A DNA stretch of 64,000 nucleotides from Streptomyces sp. NBC_01485 (GCF_036227125.1 NZ_CP109435.1:3224001-3288000); one strand, 5' to 3'; positions 1-9,238 are shown, numbered from the stretch's first letter. Notes: generated from the letters alone by a model not told the origin. Program-made: numbers and translations.

Positions 1-273
1 GTCACGGTGTGCATGCCTTTGGCCACCGGGACCAGAGTGCACGTTACCAGCCCGGAGAAGGCGATTTTCCCTAGGGTTACCACAGCGAAACCCACCGCGC
101 GGGTGCCCTCTATCACAAGCGAGACACAGAGTAACGCCCCGATGAACCCAAGGCGACGCGAGTACACAGGGCGTCTGTGGAGGGCCTGTGTGGGTCGGGT
201 ACGACACGGGCGCGGGCGCCCGGATGCATCATGCACCGGACGCCCGCGCCACCGCTGTCAGCCCTCGCCGACG
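1..273. other. Intergenic region downstream of rne
   Basis: No convincing gene lies here. The stretch follows the RNase E/G stop codon on the minus strand and holds the hairpin annotated at 209-250. In related Streptomyces the next minus-strand gene is rplU (ribosomal protein L21), so the left part probably contains its promoter and leader, but I could not pick out a clear -35/-10 pair. A plus-strand open frame starting here is an antisense shadow of the minus-strand genes. Confidence 0.5.
209..250 (-). terminator. Hairpin after rne
   Basis: A long inverted repeat sits 24 bases past the rne stop codon. Its arms read GGCGCGGGCG and CGCCCGCGCC at the ends, continue inward through CCGGATGCAT and ATGCACCGG, and have a small mismatch. 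It lacks a T tract, as is usual for Streptomyces terminators. Confidence 0.65.
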
Positions 274-3200
274 TCAGTCCTCCGTCGAGGCCGAGGCCGA
301 GACGGACGGGGCGCTCTGCTGCGCCGCCACCGTCTTCTTCGCCACCGACTTCGTCGCCTTCTTGGCCGTCGTCTTCTTGGCGACGGTCTTCTTCGCGGCC
401 GTGGCCGTCTTCTTGGCCGCCGCCGTCTTGGTGGTGGCGGCCTTCTTCGCCGTGGCCTTCTTCGCCGTCTTGCGGGCGGCCGTCTTCTTCACCGGAGCGG
501 CCTCCGCCTCTTCAGCGGCGGGCGCCTCGGCCTCAGGGACCTCGGCCTCCGCGGTGGCCGACGGGACGACCATGACGGCCGTCTCCTCGGACGCGGTCGG
601 CGCGGTGGCCTTGCGCACGGCACGACGCCGCGGGCGGGCCGGAGCCGCACTCTCGACGACGGGCTCGGCGACCTGCCCGGCCTCGGGCTGCTCCACCGGA
701 GCGACCTCCGCCACAGCAGCCTCCACGACCACCGGCTCGGCGACCGTCACCACGGCGGCCTCCGCTCCCGCGGGCGAACCGGCCGGCGCGGACACCTTGC
801 GGGTGGCGCGACGGCGCGTACGGCCCTTGGGCGCGGCCTCGTCGACGGCCGGAGCCTCGACGACCGGGTCCTCGACGGCGACCGGCTCGGCCTGCGCGAC
901 GGCCGCCTCGACGACGACGTCCTGCACGGCGGGCGTCTCCTCGACCGGCTCGGCGGCCGGCGCGGCGACCGCCTCGACGGCCTCGGCCACCTCGGCGGGC
1001 TCCGCCGCGGCGAACGACTCGGAGCCGCCCGACCTGCGCGACGCACCGCCGCGCGGCGCACCCGCCGGGGCGGACGCCCTGCGGCTCGCCCGGCGGCGGC
1101 CCCGGCCACGGCCGGCAGCGGCCTCCGCCTCGGCGATGCTGCTGTACAGCTCCTCGTCGGGCGTGAACTCGGGGGCGGCGAGCGCGACCGGCTCGGCGAC
1201 CTCGGCGGCGACCTCGGCCTCGGTCTCCGCCTCCTGCTCGACGCTCACGAGGGGCTCGACGAGGTCGGCCGACCCCGTCTCGAACTCGTGGTCGTGATCG
1301 TGGGCCTGCCCGTCGCCACCGCGGCCGCGCTTCTTGCGCTTGCCACCGCCGCCGACGGCGGTCGGCTGCTCCATGTGGACGATGACCCCGCGCCCGTTGC
1401 AGTGCACACAGGTCTCGGAGAACGACTCCAGCAGCCCCTGGCCCACCCGCTTGCGGGTCATCTGGACCAGGCCCAGCGAGGTCACCTCCGCCACCTGGTG
1501 CTTCGTACGGTCGCGGCCCAGGCACTCCAGCAGGCGGCGCAGCACCAGGTCCCGGTTGGACTCCAGCACCATGTCGATGAAGTCGATGACGATGATGCCG
1601 CCGAGGTCGCGCAGCCGCAGCTGGCGCACGATCTCCTCGGCCGCCTCCAGGTTGTTCCTGGTGACCGTCTCCTCCAGGTTGCCGCCCTGGCCGGTGAACT
1701 TGCCGGTGTTGACGTCGACGACGACCATCGCCTCGGTCCGGTCGATCACCAGCGAGCCGCCGCTGGGCAGCCAGACCTTGCGGTCCAGCGCCTTGGAGAG
1801 CTGCTCGTCGATCCGGTACGTGGCGAAGACGTCGACCTCGGAGGTCCACCTCGACAGCCGGTCGGCGAGGTCGGGCGCGACGTGCGAGACGTACCCGTGG
1901 ATCGTCGACCAGGCCTCGTCACCGCTGACGATGACCTTGGTGAAGTCCTCGTTGAAGATGTCGCGCACGACCCGGACGGTCATGTCCGGCTCGCCGTACA
2001 GCAGCGTCGGGGCGTTGCCGCCCTTGGCCCGCTTCTGGATCTCCTCCCACTGCCCCTGCAGCCGCTCGACGTCGCGGCGCAGTTCGTCCTCGCTCGCGCC
2101 CTCGGCGGCGGTGCGCACGATGACGCCCGCGTCCTCGGGGACGATCTTCTTGAGGATCGTCTTCAGCCGGGCCCGCTCGGTGTCGGGCAGCTTGCGGCTG
2201 ATGCCGGTCATCGAGCCCTCGGGCACGTACACGAGGTAGCGGCCCGGCAGGGAGACCTGGCTGGTCAGCCGGGCGCCCTTGTGTCCGATCGGGTCCTTCG
2301 TCACCTGGACGAGGACCGGCTGGCCCGACTTCAGGGCGGCCTCGATGCGGCGCGGCCCGTTGGCCATGCCGAGCGCCTCGAAGTTGACCTCACCGGCGTA
2401 CAGGACGGCGTTGCGCCCCTTCCCGATGTCGATGAACGCGGCCTCCATCGACGGCAGCACGTTCTGGACCTTGCCCAGGTAGACGTTGCCGACGTACGAG
2501 GTCGCCTGCTCCTTGTTGACGTAGTGCTCGACGAGCACGCCGTCCTCCAGGACGCCGATCTGGGTGCGCTCGCCGCTCTGGCGGACGACCATCACCCGCT
2601 CGACGGCCTCGCGCCGGGCCAGGAACTCGGCCTCGGTGATGATCGGGACGCGCCGGCGCCCCTGCTCGCGGCCTTCCCGGCGGCGCTGCTTCTTGGCCTC
2701 CAGACGCGTGGAGCCCTTGATGGACTGCACCTCGTCGGACGGCTCGGCGGGCTTGCGCGGCTCGCGGACCTTGACGACCGTGCGCTCGGGGTCGCCGTCG
2801 CCCGGCTGCTCGGCCTCGCCCGAGGAGTCACCGGCACGGCGACGGCGACGACGGCGACGACGGCTGCCGGCGGTGGAGCCACCGGCCGCGTCCTCCGCGT
2901 CCTCGTCCTCGTCGTCCTGCTCGGCGGCGTCCTCGGCGTCCTGCGCGGTCTGCTCGGCGGCGAACTCGTCGGCGCCATCGTCTCCGGACTCGCCCTCGCC
3001 GTCGGCGGTATCGCCACGGCGACGGCGACGGCCGCCACGGCGGCGACGGCGACGCGACCCGGTCTCCTCGGCGTCGTCGTCACCCTCGACGACGTCCTCG
3101 GCGTCGGCCTCGTCCGGCTCGGTCTCCGACTCGTCCTCGACGACGGGTACGGCGGCCTGCGCGACGGGCGCGGCAGGCGCCGCGGCGCGGCCGGTCTCGG

Positions 3201-4428
3201 CCTCGTCGCCGAAGCCACCGGCCCGGCGCCGACGGCGGCGGGAACGCGACCCGGTCGGCTCCTCGGGAAGCTCCTGCACCTCCTCGGGCTCCTCGACCTC
3301 CGTGACCTCCGCCTCAGCGGCGGCGGCCTCGGCGGCGGCCCGCTGCGGCGTCTGGAACTGCGGCTCGGCGAACACGGGCGCCTGGAACACGGCGACCGAG
3401 GGGCGCGCCGGACGACGCGGCGCGTCGTCCTCGCCGCTGCCCTTCGCCGGCTCGGGCGCGGAGAAGCCACCGGCGGCCCGACGGACCACCCGCCGCCGAC
3501 CACCACGCCGCGGACCGGCGTCCTCATCGGCCTGAGCAGCCTGAGCAGCCTGGGCGGCAGGCTCCTCGGGGGCCTTGACCTCTTCGACAGCGGCGACGAC
3601 CGGCTCCGCGGCGGCCGGCTCGGTGACCTCCGCCACTTCGGTCGCCTCGGCCTCGGCGGGCGCGGAGACGCGGCGCGTGGCGCGACGACGGCCACGGGGA
3701 GCAGCCTCGGCGGGCGCCTCTTCGGTCACGGCGGCGACGTCGGGCGTCGTCTCGGCCTCCGGCGCACCGGCGGGCGCGGTCGCCCGACGGGTGGCCCGGC
3801 GGCGCGCACGGGGCGCGGCCTCGACGGGCTCGGACGCGGGCTCGGACTCTGCGGCGGGCTGTTCCACGACGGCGGCCTCCTGGGCGGCGGTCTCGACGAC
3901 CTCGGCCGGAGCGGCTCCGGCGGGCGCGGACACGCGACGCGTGGCCCGGCGGCGGGTACGGCGAGGAGCGGCGTCCTCGTCGGCGGTTTCCTGGACTGCG
4001 GCGTCCTCGACGGCGTCCTCGACCGGGATCTCCCCGGCGGCAGCCACGGGCACGACCGTCTCGACGATCTCGGCGGCCTCGGCGACGGCCGGCGTACCGG
4101 CAGGCGCGGAGGCACGGCGGGTGGCCCGGCGCCGCGTACGGGGCGCGGCTTCGGCGACCTCAGCGGCCTGTTCGGCTGCCTCGGTCTCAAGGCCGTCTGC
4201 GGGCTGGGCGGACTGGATGTCCTCCTCCGCCAGTTCCTCGACGGATTCCACGGCCGGTATGGCCGGCGTGGTGATCTCGGCCGAGGCGTCGCCGGCGACC
4301 GGCGGACCCGCCGGCCGGGAAGCGGCACGGCGCCGACGACGCGGCGGCAGGGTGTCGCTGGGGGTGTTCGCTTCGGAGTCCGGCGCGGACCCTGTCACGG
4401 ATTCGGTGGATTCGGTTGGCTCGAGCAT
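274..4428 (-). CDS. rne: Rne/Rng family ribonuclease (RNase E/G, RNase ES type)
   Basis: This is a 1384-residue endoribonuclease that cuts single-stranded AU-rich RNA in rRNA processing and mRNA decay. The catalytic core lies in the middle, about residues 580-1020, as known for Streptomyces RNase ES. It contains an S1-like segment (YVGNVYLGKVQNVLPS, then AAFIDIG), the metal-binding aspartate motifs VVVDVNTGKFTG near residue 899 and IVIDFIDM near 949, and the zinc-link CVHCNGRG near 1009. Both flanks are long, charged and low in complexity. They carry a recurring RRRATRR-x-SAPAG motif about eight or nine times in total. The extreme C-terminus is Lys/Ala-rich like histone H1. The ATG at 4428 has GGGAGA upstream. 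The arms probably tether partners such as PNPase, which is known for this family but inferred here. Confidence 0.95.
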   Translation of the reverse strand: MLEPTESTESVTGSAPDSEANTPSDTLPPRRRRRAASRPAGPPVAGDASAEITTPAIPAVESVEELAEEDIQSAQPADGLETEAAEQAAEVAEAAPRTRRRATRRASAPAGTPAVAEAAEIVETVVPVAAAGEIPVEDAVEDAAVQETADEDAAPRRTRRRATRRVSAPAGAAPAEVVETAAQEAAVVEQPAAESEPASEPVEAAPRARRRATRRATAPAGAPEAETTPDVAAVTEEAPAEAAPRGRRRATRRVSAPAEAEATEVAEVTEPAAAEPVVAAVEEVKAPEEPAAQAAQAAQADEDAGPRRGGRRRVVRRAAGGFSAPEPAKGSGEDDAPRRPARPSVAVFQAPVFAEPQFQTPQRAAAEAAAAEAEVTEVEEPEEVQELPEEPTGSRSRRRRRRAGGFGDEAETGRAAAPAAPVAQAAVPVVEDESETEPDEADAEDVVEGDDDAEETGSRRRRRRGGRRRRRGDTADGEGESGDDGADEFAAEQTAQDAEDAAEQDDEDEDAEDAAGGSTAGSRRRRRRRRRAGDSSGEAEQPGDGDPERTVVKVREPRKPAEPSDEVQSIKGSTRLEAKKQRRREGREQGRRRVPIITEAEFLARREAVERVMVVRQSGERTQIGVLEDGVLVEHYVNKEQATSYVGNVYLGKVQNVLPSMEAAFIDIGKGRNAVLYAGEVNFEALGMANGPRRIEAALKSGQPVLVQVTKDPIGHKGARLTSQVSLPGRYLVYVPEGSMTGISRKLPDTERARLKTILKKIVPEDAGVIVRTAAEGASEDELRRDVERLQGQWEEIQKRAKGGNAPTLLYGEPDMTVRVVRDIFNEDFTKVIVSGDEAWSTIHGYVSHVAPDLADRLSRWTSEVDVFATYRIDEQLSKALDRKVWLPSGGSLVIDRTEAMVVVDVNTGKFTGQGGNLEETVTRNNLEAAEEIVRQLRLRDLGGIIVIDFIDMVLESNRDLVLRRLLECLGRDRTKHQVAEVTSLGLVQMTRKRVGQGLLESFSETCVHCNGRGVIVHMEQPTAVGGGGKRKKRGRGGDGQAHDHDHEFETGSADLVEPLVSVEQEAETEAEVAAEVAEPVALAAPEFTPDEELYSSIAEAEAAAGRGRGRRRASRRASAPAGAPRGGASRRSGGSESFAAAEPAEVAEAVEAVAAPAAEPVEETPAVQDVVVEAAVAQAEPVAVEDPVVEAPAVDEAAPKGRTRRRATRKVSAPAGSPAGAEAAVVTVAEPVVVEAAVAEVAPVEQPEAGQVAEPVVESAAPARPRRRAVRKATAPTASEETAVMVVPSATAEAEVPEAEAPAAEEAEAAPVKKTAARKTAKKATAKKAATTKTAAAKKTATAAKKTVAKKTTAKKATKSVAKKTVAAQQSAPSVSASASTED

Positions 4429-4704
4429 GCGGGCGTTTCTCCCGTCAGGCTCCCGGGCGCCGCGCCTGGTCCGGCGTCGATCACGGGGGATCGATCGCCG
4501 TTGACGTCCGCGGCTCGCGCGATGCGCGGTGCCGCCGTCCGGGGCGCGGGCGCCGCACGGGAGCTCTCTGTGTCCTGTCTCGCCGGTTCCGTACGCCGAA
4601 TGCGTACGGCCTGGCGAAAGTCTTCTGGTCGGTGCGCTGCCCGACCCAGGTGGCTCCCGAGTACGAGGGCGGCGCTACGACATCCGTCCCTTCGCGGAAC
4701 TTCC

Positions 4705-5469
4705 CTACGCGGGCGCCTTCGCGGCGGCAGCGGGATCGGCCGTTGTGGGGGCCTGAGCTGCCTCGCGGTCGGGCGCGAGCGGGTCGGTCACCGTGCCGGT
4801 CTCTTCATCGAGCAGCCCCTGCGCCAGCCTGGTCACCGCAGCGGGGACCGGCGGCGCCAGGTCGGCCACGGCGCGAAGACCGGACAGGACGTCGTCGGGT
4901 CGTACGGCAGGCGTCACGTGCCGAACAACCAGCCGCAGTATCGCACAGGGCTGGTCGGTAGGCCTATCAGCAGGTTCACTGTGCGTTTCCAGGTGGACGA
5001 CCGCGGCCCTGGCGTCGAAGGTGCGGACGCCGTTCTTGGCCATGCGCTGGACCTCCACGGCGTCGGCCTCGTTGAAGGCGGCCACCGCGCGGTCGGCGTC
5101 GGCCGGGTCCACCCCGGCAAGCCGCAGCTCCCACACGGAGGCCGTCAGCCGGTCGGCGAGCCCCGAGGTCCGGACCTCGACCGCGTCGACGATGTCGAGC
5201 CCGGCGGGCAGCGACTCGTCGAGGAGGATTCTCAGCTTCTCCGGGTCACGCGCCGCGGTCAGCGCGATCTCCAGGTACTCCGCCTCACTGCCCGTGCCGG
5301 TGGGTGCGGCATTGGCGTACGACACCTTCGGGTGCGGTGTGAACCCCGCCGAGTACGCCATCGGCACCTCGGCACGGCGCAACGCACGCTCGAAAGCGCG
5401 CTGGAAGTCACGGTGGCTGGTGAACCGGAGGCGGCCGCGCTTGGTGTAGCGCAGTCGGATGCGCTGCAC
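4705..5469 (-). CDS. TIGR03936 family radical-SAM-associated protein (DUF2344)
   Basis: This 254-residue protein opens with QRIRLRYTKRGRLRFTSHRD and then has AYSAGFTPHPKVSYANA, both typical of the DUF2344/TIGR03936 family. Members act with, or are fused to, the TIGR03960 B12-binding radical SAM protein; the biochemical reaction is not established. That partner is encoded on the same strand at 9239-11191, so the pair is split here by three other genes. The start is a GTG at 5469. The last 30 residues are Ala/Pro/Thr-rich and probably disordered. It is followed by rne after 276 bases and preceded by a hydrophobic repeat protein 47 bases upstream, so it may share that gene's transcript. Confidence 0.85.
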   Translation of the reverse strand: MQRIRLRYTKRGRLRFTSHRDFQRAFERALRRAEVPMAYSAGFTPHPKVSYANAAPTGTGSEAEYLEIALTAARDPEKLRILLDESLPAGLDIVDAVEVRTSGLADRLTASVWELRLAGVDPADADRAVAAFNEADAVEVQRMAKNGVRTFDARAAVVHLETHSEPADRPTDQPCAILRLVVRHVTPAVRPDDVLSGLRAVADLAPPVPAAVTRLAQGLLDEETGTVTDPLAPDREAAQAPTTADPAAAAKAPA

Positions 5470-5516
5470 CGCGGGTGCGGGCGGCGGGCCTTCGGGCTGT
5501 CGCTTGCCCAGTGTCG

Positions 5517-6626
5517 TCAGTCCTTCGTGAGAGCGGTCGTACTTCTACCAAGAGTACGTGTCTCGCCCGCCGATGGTTCCCGCCGGACGACCGCCTCCCG
5601 CTCCCCCGGCTCCTTCGGCTCCCCGAACAGCATCCGGCGGACGTCCGCGCGGGTCTGCCGGGCCGTCTCCCGGGCGGCGGTCAGCGCCTGCCGGGCGGTG
5701 CGGCCCACGCTGCGCGCGGCCCGGGCGGCGGGGCGCAGCACCGCGTCGCGGACGACGTGCCCGACCGGGGTGAGGACGGCCCGGTACACCCAGCGCACGG
5801 GCTCGACGAAGATCCACCGGAAGAGCGTCCCGAGGAACCGGCCGACGGCGAGCGAGATCCGTCCGGCGATCCGCCAGGCGTGCCCGAGGGCGTCCCCCAC
5901 CTCGCGCGCGAGGACCGCGAGGAAGCGGCCGACGGGGGCGAGCACCCAGCGCCACAGGGCGAGCGCGGGCAGCACGACGAGGATCCGGCCGGTCCAGTAC
6001 AGGACGAGGCCGATCCCGCTCGCCAGCATCCCCAGGAGCAGCCACGCCCCTCGCGCACACCAGGCGATCCCCCGCCCGGCCGGCGCGAGGAACCACGCGT
6101 AGACCCAGCCGGCCGGAACGACGACGAGGTAGCGCACCAGCCACGCCACACCGGTGTACGCACCGACGCCGACGGCCCCGAGAACGGTCCCGATCCCCCT
6201 CAGGAGCCACAGCGCCGCGAGCCCGACCGGCGTCAGCACGCGCGCGTACACCCACGCGAGGCCGTGCCCGGCCGGAGTCAGGAGGTACCGGTAGAACCAC
6301 ACCGCCGGCACGACGAGCAGCACGTGCCCCAGCCACCCGAGCGCCCTGCCCCCAGGGACGACGGCGTACCGCCACAGCCCGATCAACGGCCGGACGAACA
6401 GCGCCTTCCCGAGCCACGACAGGCCCCGCCCGAGCGGCCGGAGCACCGCGTCCCCGAGGAACCGTCCCCCGACGACGAGCGCGTCCCACACCATCCGCAC
6501 GGGCAGCACCAGCACGAGCACGACGATCCGCACCGGCAGCCGGATCGCGACGACGAGACACCCCTCGGGCGATCGAGCGGGCGGCGGCTGCACGGGCGGC
6601 GCGGCGGGCGGTTTCTGCAGGTCCAT
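5517..6626 (-). CDS. Hydrophobic repeat protein, probably membrane-associated, unknown function
   Basis: I do not recognise this 369-residue protein. I chose the ATG at 6626 (MDLQKPPAAPP), because the upstream extension of the frame overlaps the glycosyltransferase gene in another frame. After a Pro-rich start come many imperfect units of about 25-40 residues built on Trp-x-Tyr followed by Leu-x-Pro-x-Gly, for example WFYRYLLTPAGHGLAW, WVYAWFLAPAGRGIAW and WVYRAVLTPVGHVV. The units are rich in Trp, Val and Leu with interspersed Arg, suggesting amphipathic or membrane-inserted helices. The last 100 residues are polar and Arg-rich. It lies 61 bases after the glycosyltransferase gene and 47 bases before the TIGR03936 gene on the same strand, so the three may form an operon. 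Confidence 0.6.
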   Translation of the reverse strand: MDLQKPPAAPPVQPPPARSPEGCLVVAIRLPVRIVVLVLVLPVRMVWDALVVGGRFLGDAVLRPLGRGLSWLGKALFVRPLIGLWRYAVVPGGRALGWLGHVLLVVPAVWFYRYLLTPAGHGLAWVYARVLTPVGLAALWLLRGIGTVLGAVGVGAYTGVAWLVRYLVVVPAGWVYAWFLAPAGRGIAWCARGAWLLLGMLASGIGLVLYWTGRILVVLPALALWRWVLAPVGRFLAVLAREVGDALGHAWRIAGRISLAVGRFLGTLFRWIFVEPVRWVYRAVLTPVGHVVRDAVLRPAARAARSVGRTARQALTAARETARQTRADVRRMLFGEPKEPGEREAVVRREPSAGETRTLGRSTTALTKD

Positions 6627-6687
6627 GTCGTCGTAGACGCTACAGGCACCCCGGTGGATGCATTGCTGAGCAGCCGTCAGGGAGGTG

Positions 6688-7818
6688 CTACCTCTTGCGC
6701 TTCTTCCGGCTGTTCTGGCTGTTCCGGCTGTTCTGGCTGCTGCGGGGCTCGGCGTGCGGGGCGGAGAACTCGCGGTTGGTCTCGGTCTGACGGCGGATCG
6801 GCTCGGGCAGGTCCGGCATCGCCAGCAGGGCGTCGCAGGCCCGGACGGCGGCCGTGTGGTCGCCGACCCAGTAGGCGCAGATGGAGAACTCGAAGAGCAG
6901 ACCCCACTGGTACACCCAGGACCTGGTGAACAGCAGGTCGTCCGGCTCGGGTGCGCCGACGACCCCGCCGAGCAGGGCGTACGCGGTGTGATAGCGGCTG
7001 CGCAGCCGCAGTCGCGAGGCGAGTTCGTAGACGGCTTCGAGGCGGGCGGGGCGGGACTCCCAGGCGCGGGAGAACGCGTCCAGGGCGCCGGGGAAGTCGT
7101 CGGTCTGCTCCGCTCTGAGGATCCCGGCCTCCAGGAGCGAGCAGTAGACCTCCTCGCCCCAGCCGCCCAGTTCGGCCCGCCGTTCGTACAGCGCGATCGC
7201 CTCGTCCGCGTGCCCGAGGTCGCGCTCGGTGTTGGCGAGGTAGAAGACGGTGCGCGCATTGGCGGGGTCGCGCTCCAACTCGCCCCGCAGCAGGCGGGCG
7301 TCGCGCTCGAACTTGTCGCTGCGGCAGCCGCCGTCCGCGTGGTCCTCGATGACGAGCGCGTCCAGGTTCTCCTGCTGGTCGCTCTCGTCGGTGCACGGGT
7401 ACTCGTGGGTGACGCCCTCGTAGCGCCACGCCCGGTCGCCGCGCATGAGGTGCTTGAAGCGGTGCTGGGTGCCCGGGGTGTCGTAGCGCAGCATGTACGA
7501 GCCCGCCGTCAGCCGGGGCAGCGGGGCATCCTGGCGCATGACGTGGTCGGCGTCGAGGGTGAGCAGGTAGTCGGCCTTGCCCCGGGCGTGCCGGATGTTC
7601 CGCGTCCGGTTGTGCCCGAAGTCGACCCAGGGGTCCTCGTGGAGCTCGCCCGGGATGCCGTCGAGCACCTTGCGGACCAGCTCCTGCGTGCCGTCCGTCG
7701 ACCCGGTGTCAGAGATCACCCAGTAGTCGATGAGGGGGCGTACGGACTCCAGGCATCGTTCGATCACCTGCGACTCGTCCTTGACGATCATGCACAGGCA
7801 CAGGGTCTGCTGTTTCAC
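6688..7818 (-). CDS. Family 2 glycosyltransferase with TPR-like C-terminus
   Basis: The N-terminal half (residues 1 to about 210) is a GT-A type glycosyltransferase. It has LCLCMIVKDESQVIERCLES, the nucleotide-binding SDTGSTDGTQE and a DxD-type LTLDADHVM, with WRYEGVTHEYP further on. The C-terminal half looks helical and repetitive (ANARTVFYLANTERDLGHAD), like the tetratricopeptide tails of SunS-type enzymes. Donor and acceptor cannot be told from sequence. I chose GTG at 7818 because the domain starts at once; a GTG at 7863 would add 15 residues, and neither start has a strong ribosome site. The last 25 residues are an Asn/Ser/Arg-rich repeat. The gene diverges from the collagen-like gene, and glycosylation of that Thr-rich protein is conceivable but is inference only. 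Confidence 0.8.
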   Translation of the reverse strand: MKQQTLCLCMIVKDESQVIERCLESVRPLIDYWVISDTGSTDGTQELVRKVLDGIPGELHEDPWVDFGHNRTRNIRHARGKADYLLTLDADHVMRQDAPLPRLTAGSYMLRYDTPGTQHRFKHLMRGDRAWRYEGVTHEYPCTDESDQQENLDALVIEDHADGGCRSDKFERDARLLRGELERDPANARTVFYLANTERDLGHADEAIALYERRAELGGWGEEVYCSLLEAGILRAEQTDDFPGALDAFSRAWESRPARLEAVYELASRLRLRSRYHTAYALLGGVVGAPEPDDLLFTRSWVYQWGLLFEFSICAYWVGDHTAAVRACDALLAMPDLPEPIRRQTETNREFSAPHAEPRSSQNSRNSQNSRKKRKR

Positions 7819-7883
7819 GGTCGTCAAGGTGGCACAGGCCCGATCCCGGGCCGTCCATCCCACGCGAGGAATGACCCAACAGT

Positions 7884-7906
7884 ACGTATCAATTAGTCCG
7901 ATACGT
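7884..7906. promoter_or_regulatory. Palindromic operator-like site between glycosyltransferase and collagen-like gene
   Basis: ACGTATC and GATACGT form a perfect 7-bp inverted repeat around a 9-base AT-rich spacer (AATTAGTCC), just upstream of the glycosyltransferase start and 112 bases before the collagen-like gene. The surrounding 50 bases are unusually AT-rich for this genome and include CATACT, a possible -10. Size and symmetry resemble a TetR-type operator, but no regulator gene is adjacent. Confidence 0.4.
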
Positions 7907-8017
7907 TCATAAACATACTCATTCGGCCTCTACGCCTCGCTCGACCCCGTTCGGTCAGGTCAAGCTCGCCCTCAGGTTGGGAGACCTCCCGTACCGGTCA
8001 AGGCAAGGAGCATGTAG

Positions 8018-9148
8018 ATGCGCCCTCAGTTCGGACCGTACTCACTTCTCGGGCCCGTGGCCCGGCACCGATGCAAACAGGCCGGCATGGTGGCCTCGCT
8101 CGCCGTGATCCTGTCGGCCGGCGTGATCAGCCCGGCCGCCGCGGCGGCGCGCAACGTCACCGACCACGCGAGGGCGCAGGCCCCCAGCCCCGGCGACAAG
8201 TGCAGGCCGGGCAAGCCGGGCCACCACGAGTCCCGGGCGATCGAGTCCGGCGACAAGGACAAGTGCAAGGGACCGAAGGGCCCCACCGGCCCCAAGGGTC
8301 CCAAGGGCGACAAGGGCCCGAAGGGCGACAAGGGAGCCACCGGCGCGACCGGCCCGACCGGGCCCACGGGTGGCACGGGCGCGACGGGTACCCAGGGCGT
8401 GACGGGCGGGACCGGCCCGACCGGGGCCACGGGCGGCACCGGGGCCACAGGCGCCACCGGAGCCACGGGCACGGCAGGCACCAACGGTGTCACCGGGGCC
8501 ACAGGAGCCACGGGAGCCACGGGCACGGCAGGCACCAACGGTGTCACCGGGGCCACAGGAGCCACGGGAGCCACGGGCACGGCAGGCACCAACGGTGTCA
8601 CCGGGGCCACAGGAGCCACGGGAGCCACGGGCACGGCAGGCACGAACGGTGTCACCGGGGCCACGGGAGCCACGGGCACGGCAGGCACCAACGGTGTCAC
8701 CGGGGCCACAGGTGCCACCGGAGCGACCGGCCCCTGCTCCGACATCGACGCCATGCAGGAGTCGAACACCTTCGAGCTCAGGGTCGCGCTGACCGGCGGC
8801 CGTACCTACGCGGGCATCCACGACCTCCGCGCCGCCGGTGCGCCCCACAATTTCCTGTGGACCGACCTCAGCACCCACGACAACTACCCTGCGGGCGGCT
8901 CGGATCCCGACGGACGTGACGTCGGCTTCGTCTGCGGAGCAGCCGTCAACGGGCACAACGCCAACATCGGGGAGCCCATCAAGTTCGACGTCATGACCAC
9001 CACCGGGCAGGTCTGGGAGACCACCTGCGTCGCGGTCGGCACCACCAACCCGGCCACCCTGAACTGCAACGACGCCCTGGGCATCCCCATCCCGTGGACC
9101 AAGGTGACACTGCAGCCGGCGCCGAACGCCGTCAACGGCGGCACGTGA
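8018..9148 (+). CDS. Secreted collagen-like protein with C-terminal domain
   Basis: This 376-residue protein starts at an ATG behind AAGGAG. Residues 24-43 form a hydrophobic signal or anchor segment ending in Ala-rich sequence, so export is likely. Residues about 85-238 are uninterrupted Gly-X-Y triplets. The first are Lys/Asp-rich ([13 protein letters not shown]) and the rest are Thr-rich (GAT, GPT, GVT), the pattern of bacterial collagens that trimerise without hydroxyproline. The final 135 residues are globular with four cysteines (in CSDID, FVCGAA, TTCVAV and LNCND), perhaps a trimerising or binding head; I do not recognise the fold. The middle of the gene carries near-exact 54-bp repeats. 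It sits alone on the plus strand between the two genes of the TIGR03936/TIGR03960 pair. Confidence 0.85.
   Translation: MRPQFGPYSLLGPVARHRCKQAGMVASLAVILSAGVISPAAAAARNVTDHARAQAPSPGDKCRPGKPGHHESRAIESGDKDKCKGPKGPTGPKGPKGDKGPKGDKGATGATGPTGPTGGTGATGTQGVTGGTGPTGATGGTGATGATGATGTAGTNGVTGATGATGATGTAGTNGVTGATGATGATGTAGTNGVTGATGATGATGTAGTNGVTGATGATGTAGTNGVTGATGATGATGPCSDIDAMQESNTFELRVALTGGRTYAGIHDLRAAGAPHNFLWTDLSTHDNYPAGGSDPDGRDVGFVCGAAVNGHNANIGEPIKFDVMTTTGQVWETTCVAVGTTNPATLNCNDALGIPIPWTKVTLQPAPNAVNGGT
8467..8727 (+). repeat. 54-bp tandem repeats in the collagen-like gene
   Basis: Units start at 8467, 8521, 8575, 8629 and 8674. The first three spacings are 54 bp and the last is 45 bp, a loss of exactly three codons. 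Each full unit encodes [18 protein letters not shown]. Copies are almost identical at DNA level, including synonymous positions, which points to recent duplication. All length changes keep the Gly-X-Y frame. Confidence 0.9.
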
Positions 9149-9238
9149 CGGACCCCGTAACACCCGAGGACGAGTAGAGGGCGCCCGGAGGTCAGCCGAC
9201 CGGCCTCCGGGCACCCCTTGCGACACGGGAGCGCCCCC

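Noticed and set aside
7..6102. A 2031-codon open frame on the plus strand
   Set aside because: It runs antisense across rne, the TIGR03936 gene and the repeat protein gene. High GC removes stop codons in this phase. The predicted protein is Arg/Gly/Leu-rich without domains.
5517..7259. Longer version of the hydrophobic repeat protein
   Set aside because: The first 200 residues overlap the glycosyltransferase gene in another frame and look like frame-shadow sequence, so ATG 6626 is preferred.
8026..8769. Val/Pro/Ala repeat protein on the minus strand
   Set aside because: It is the antisense of the Gly-X-Y repeat; codon use and ribosome site favour the plus strand.
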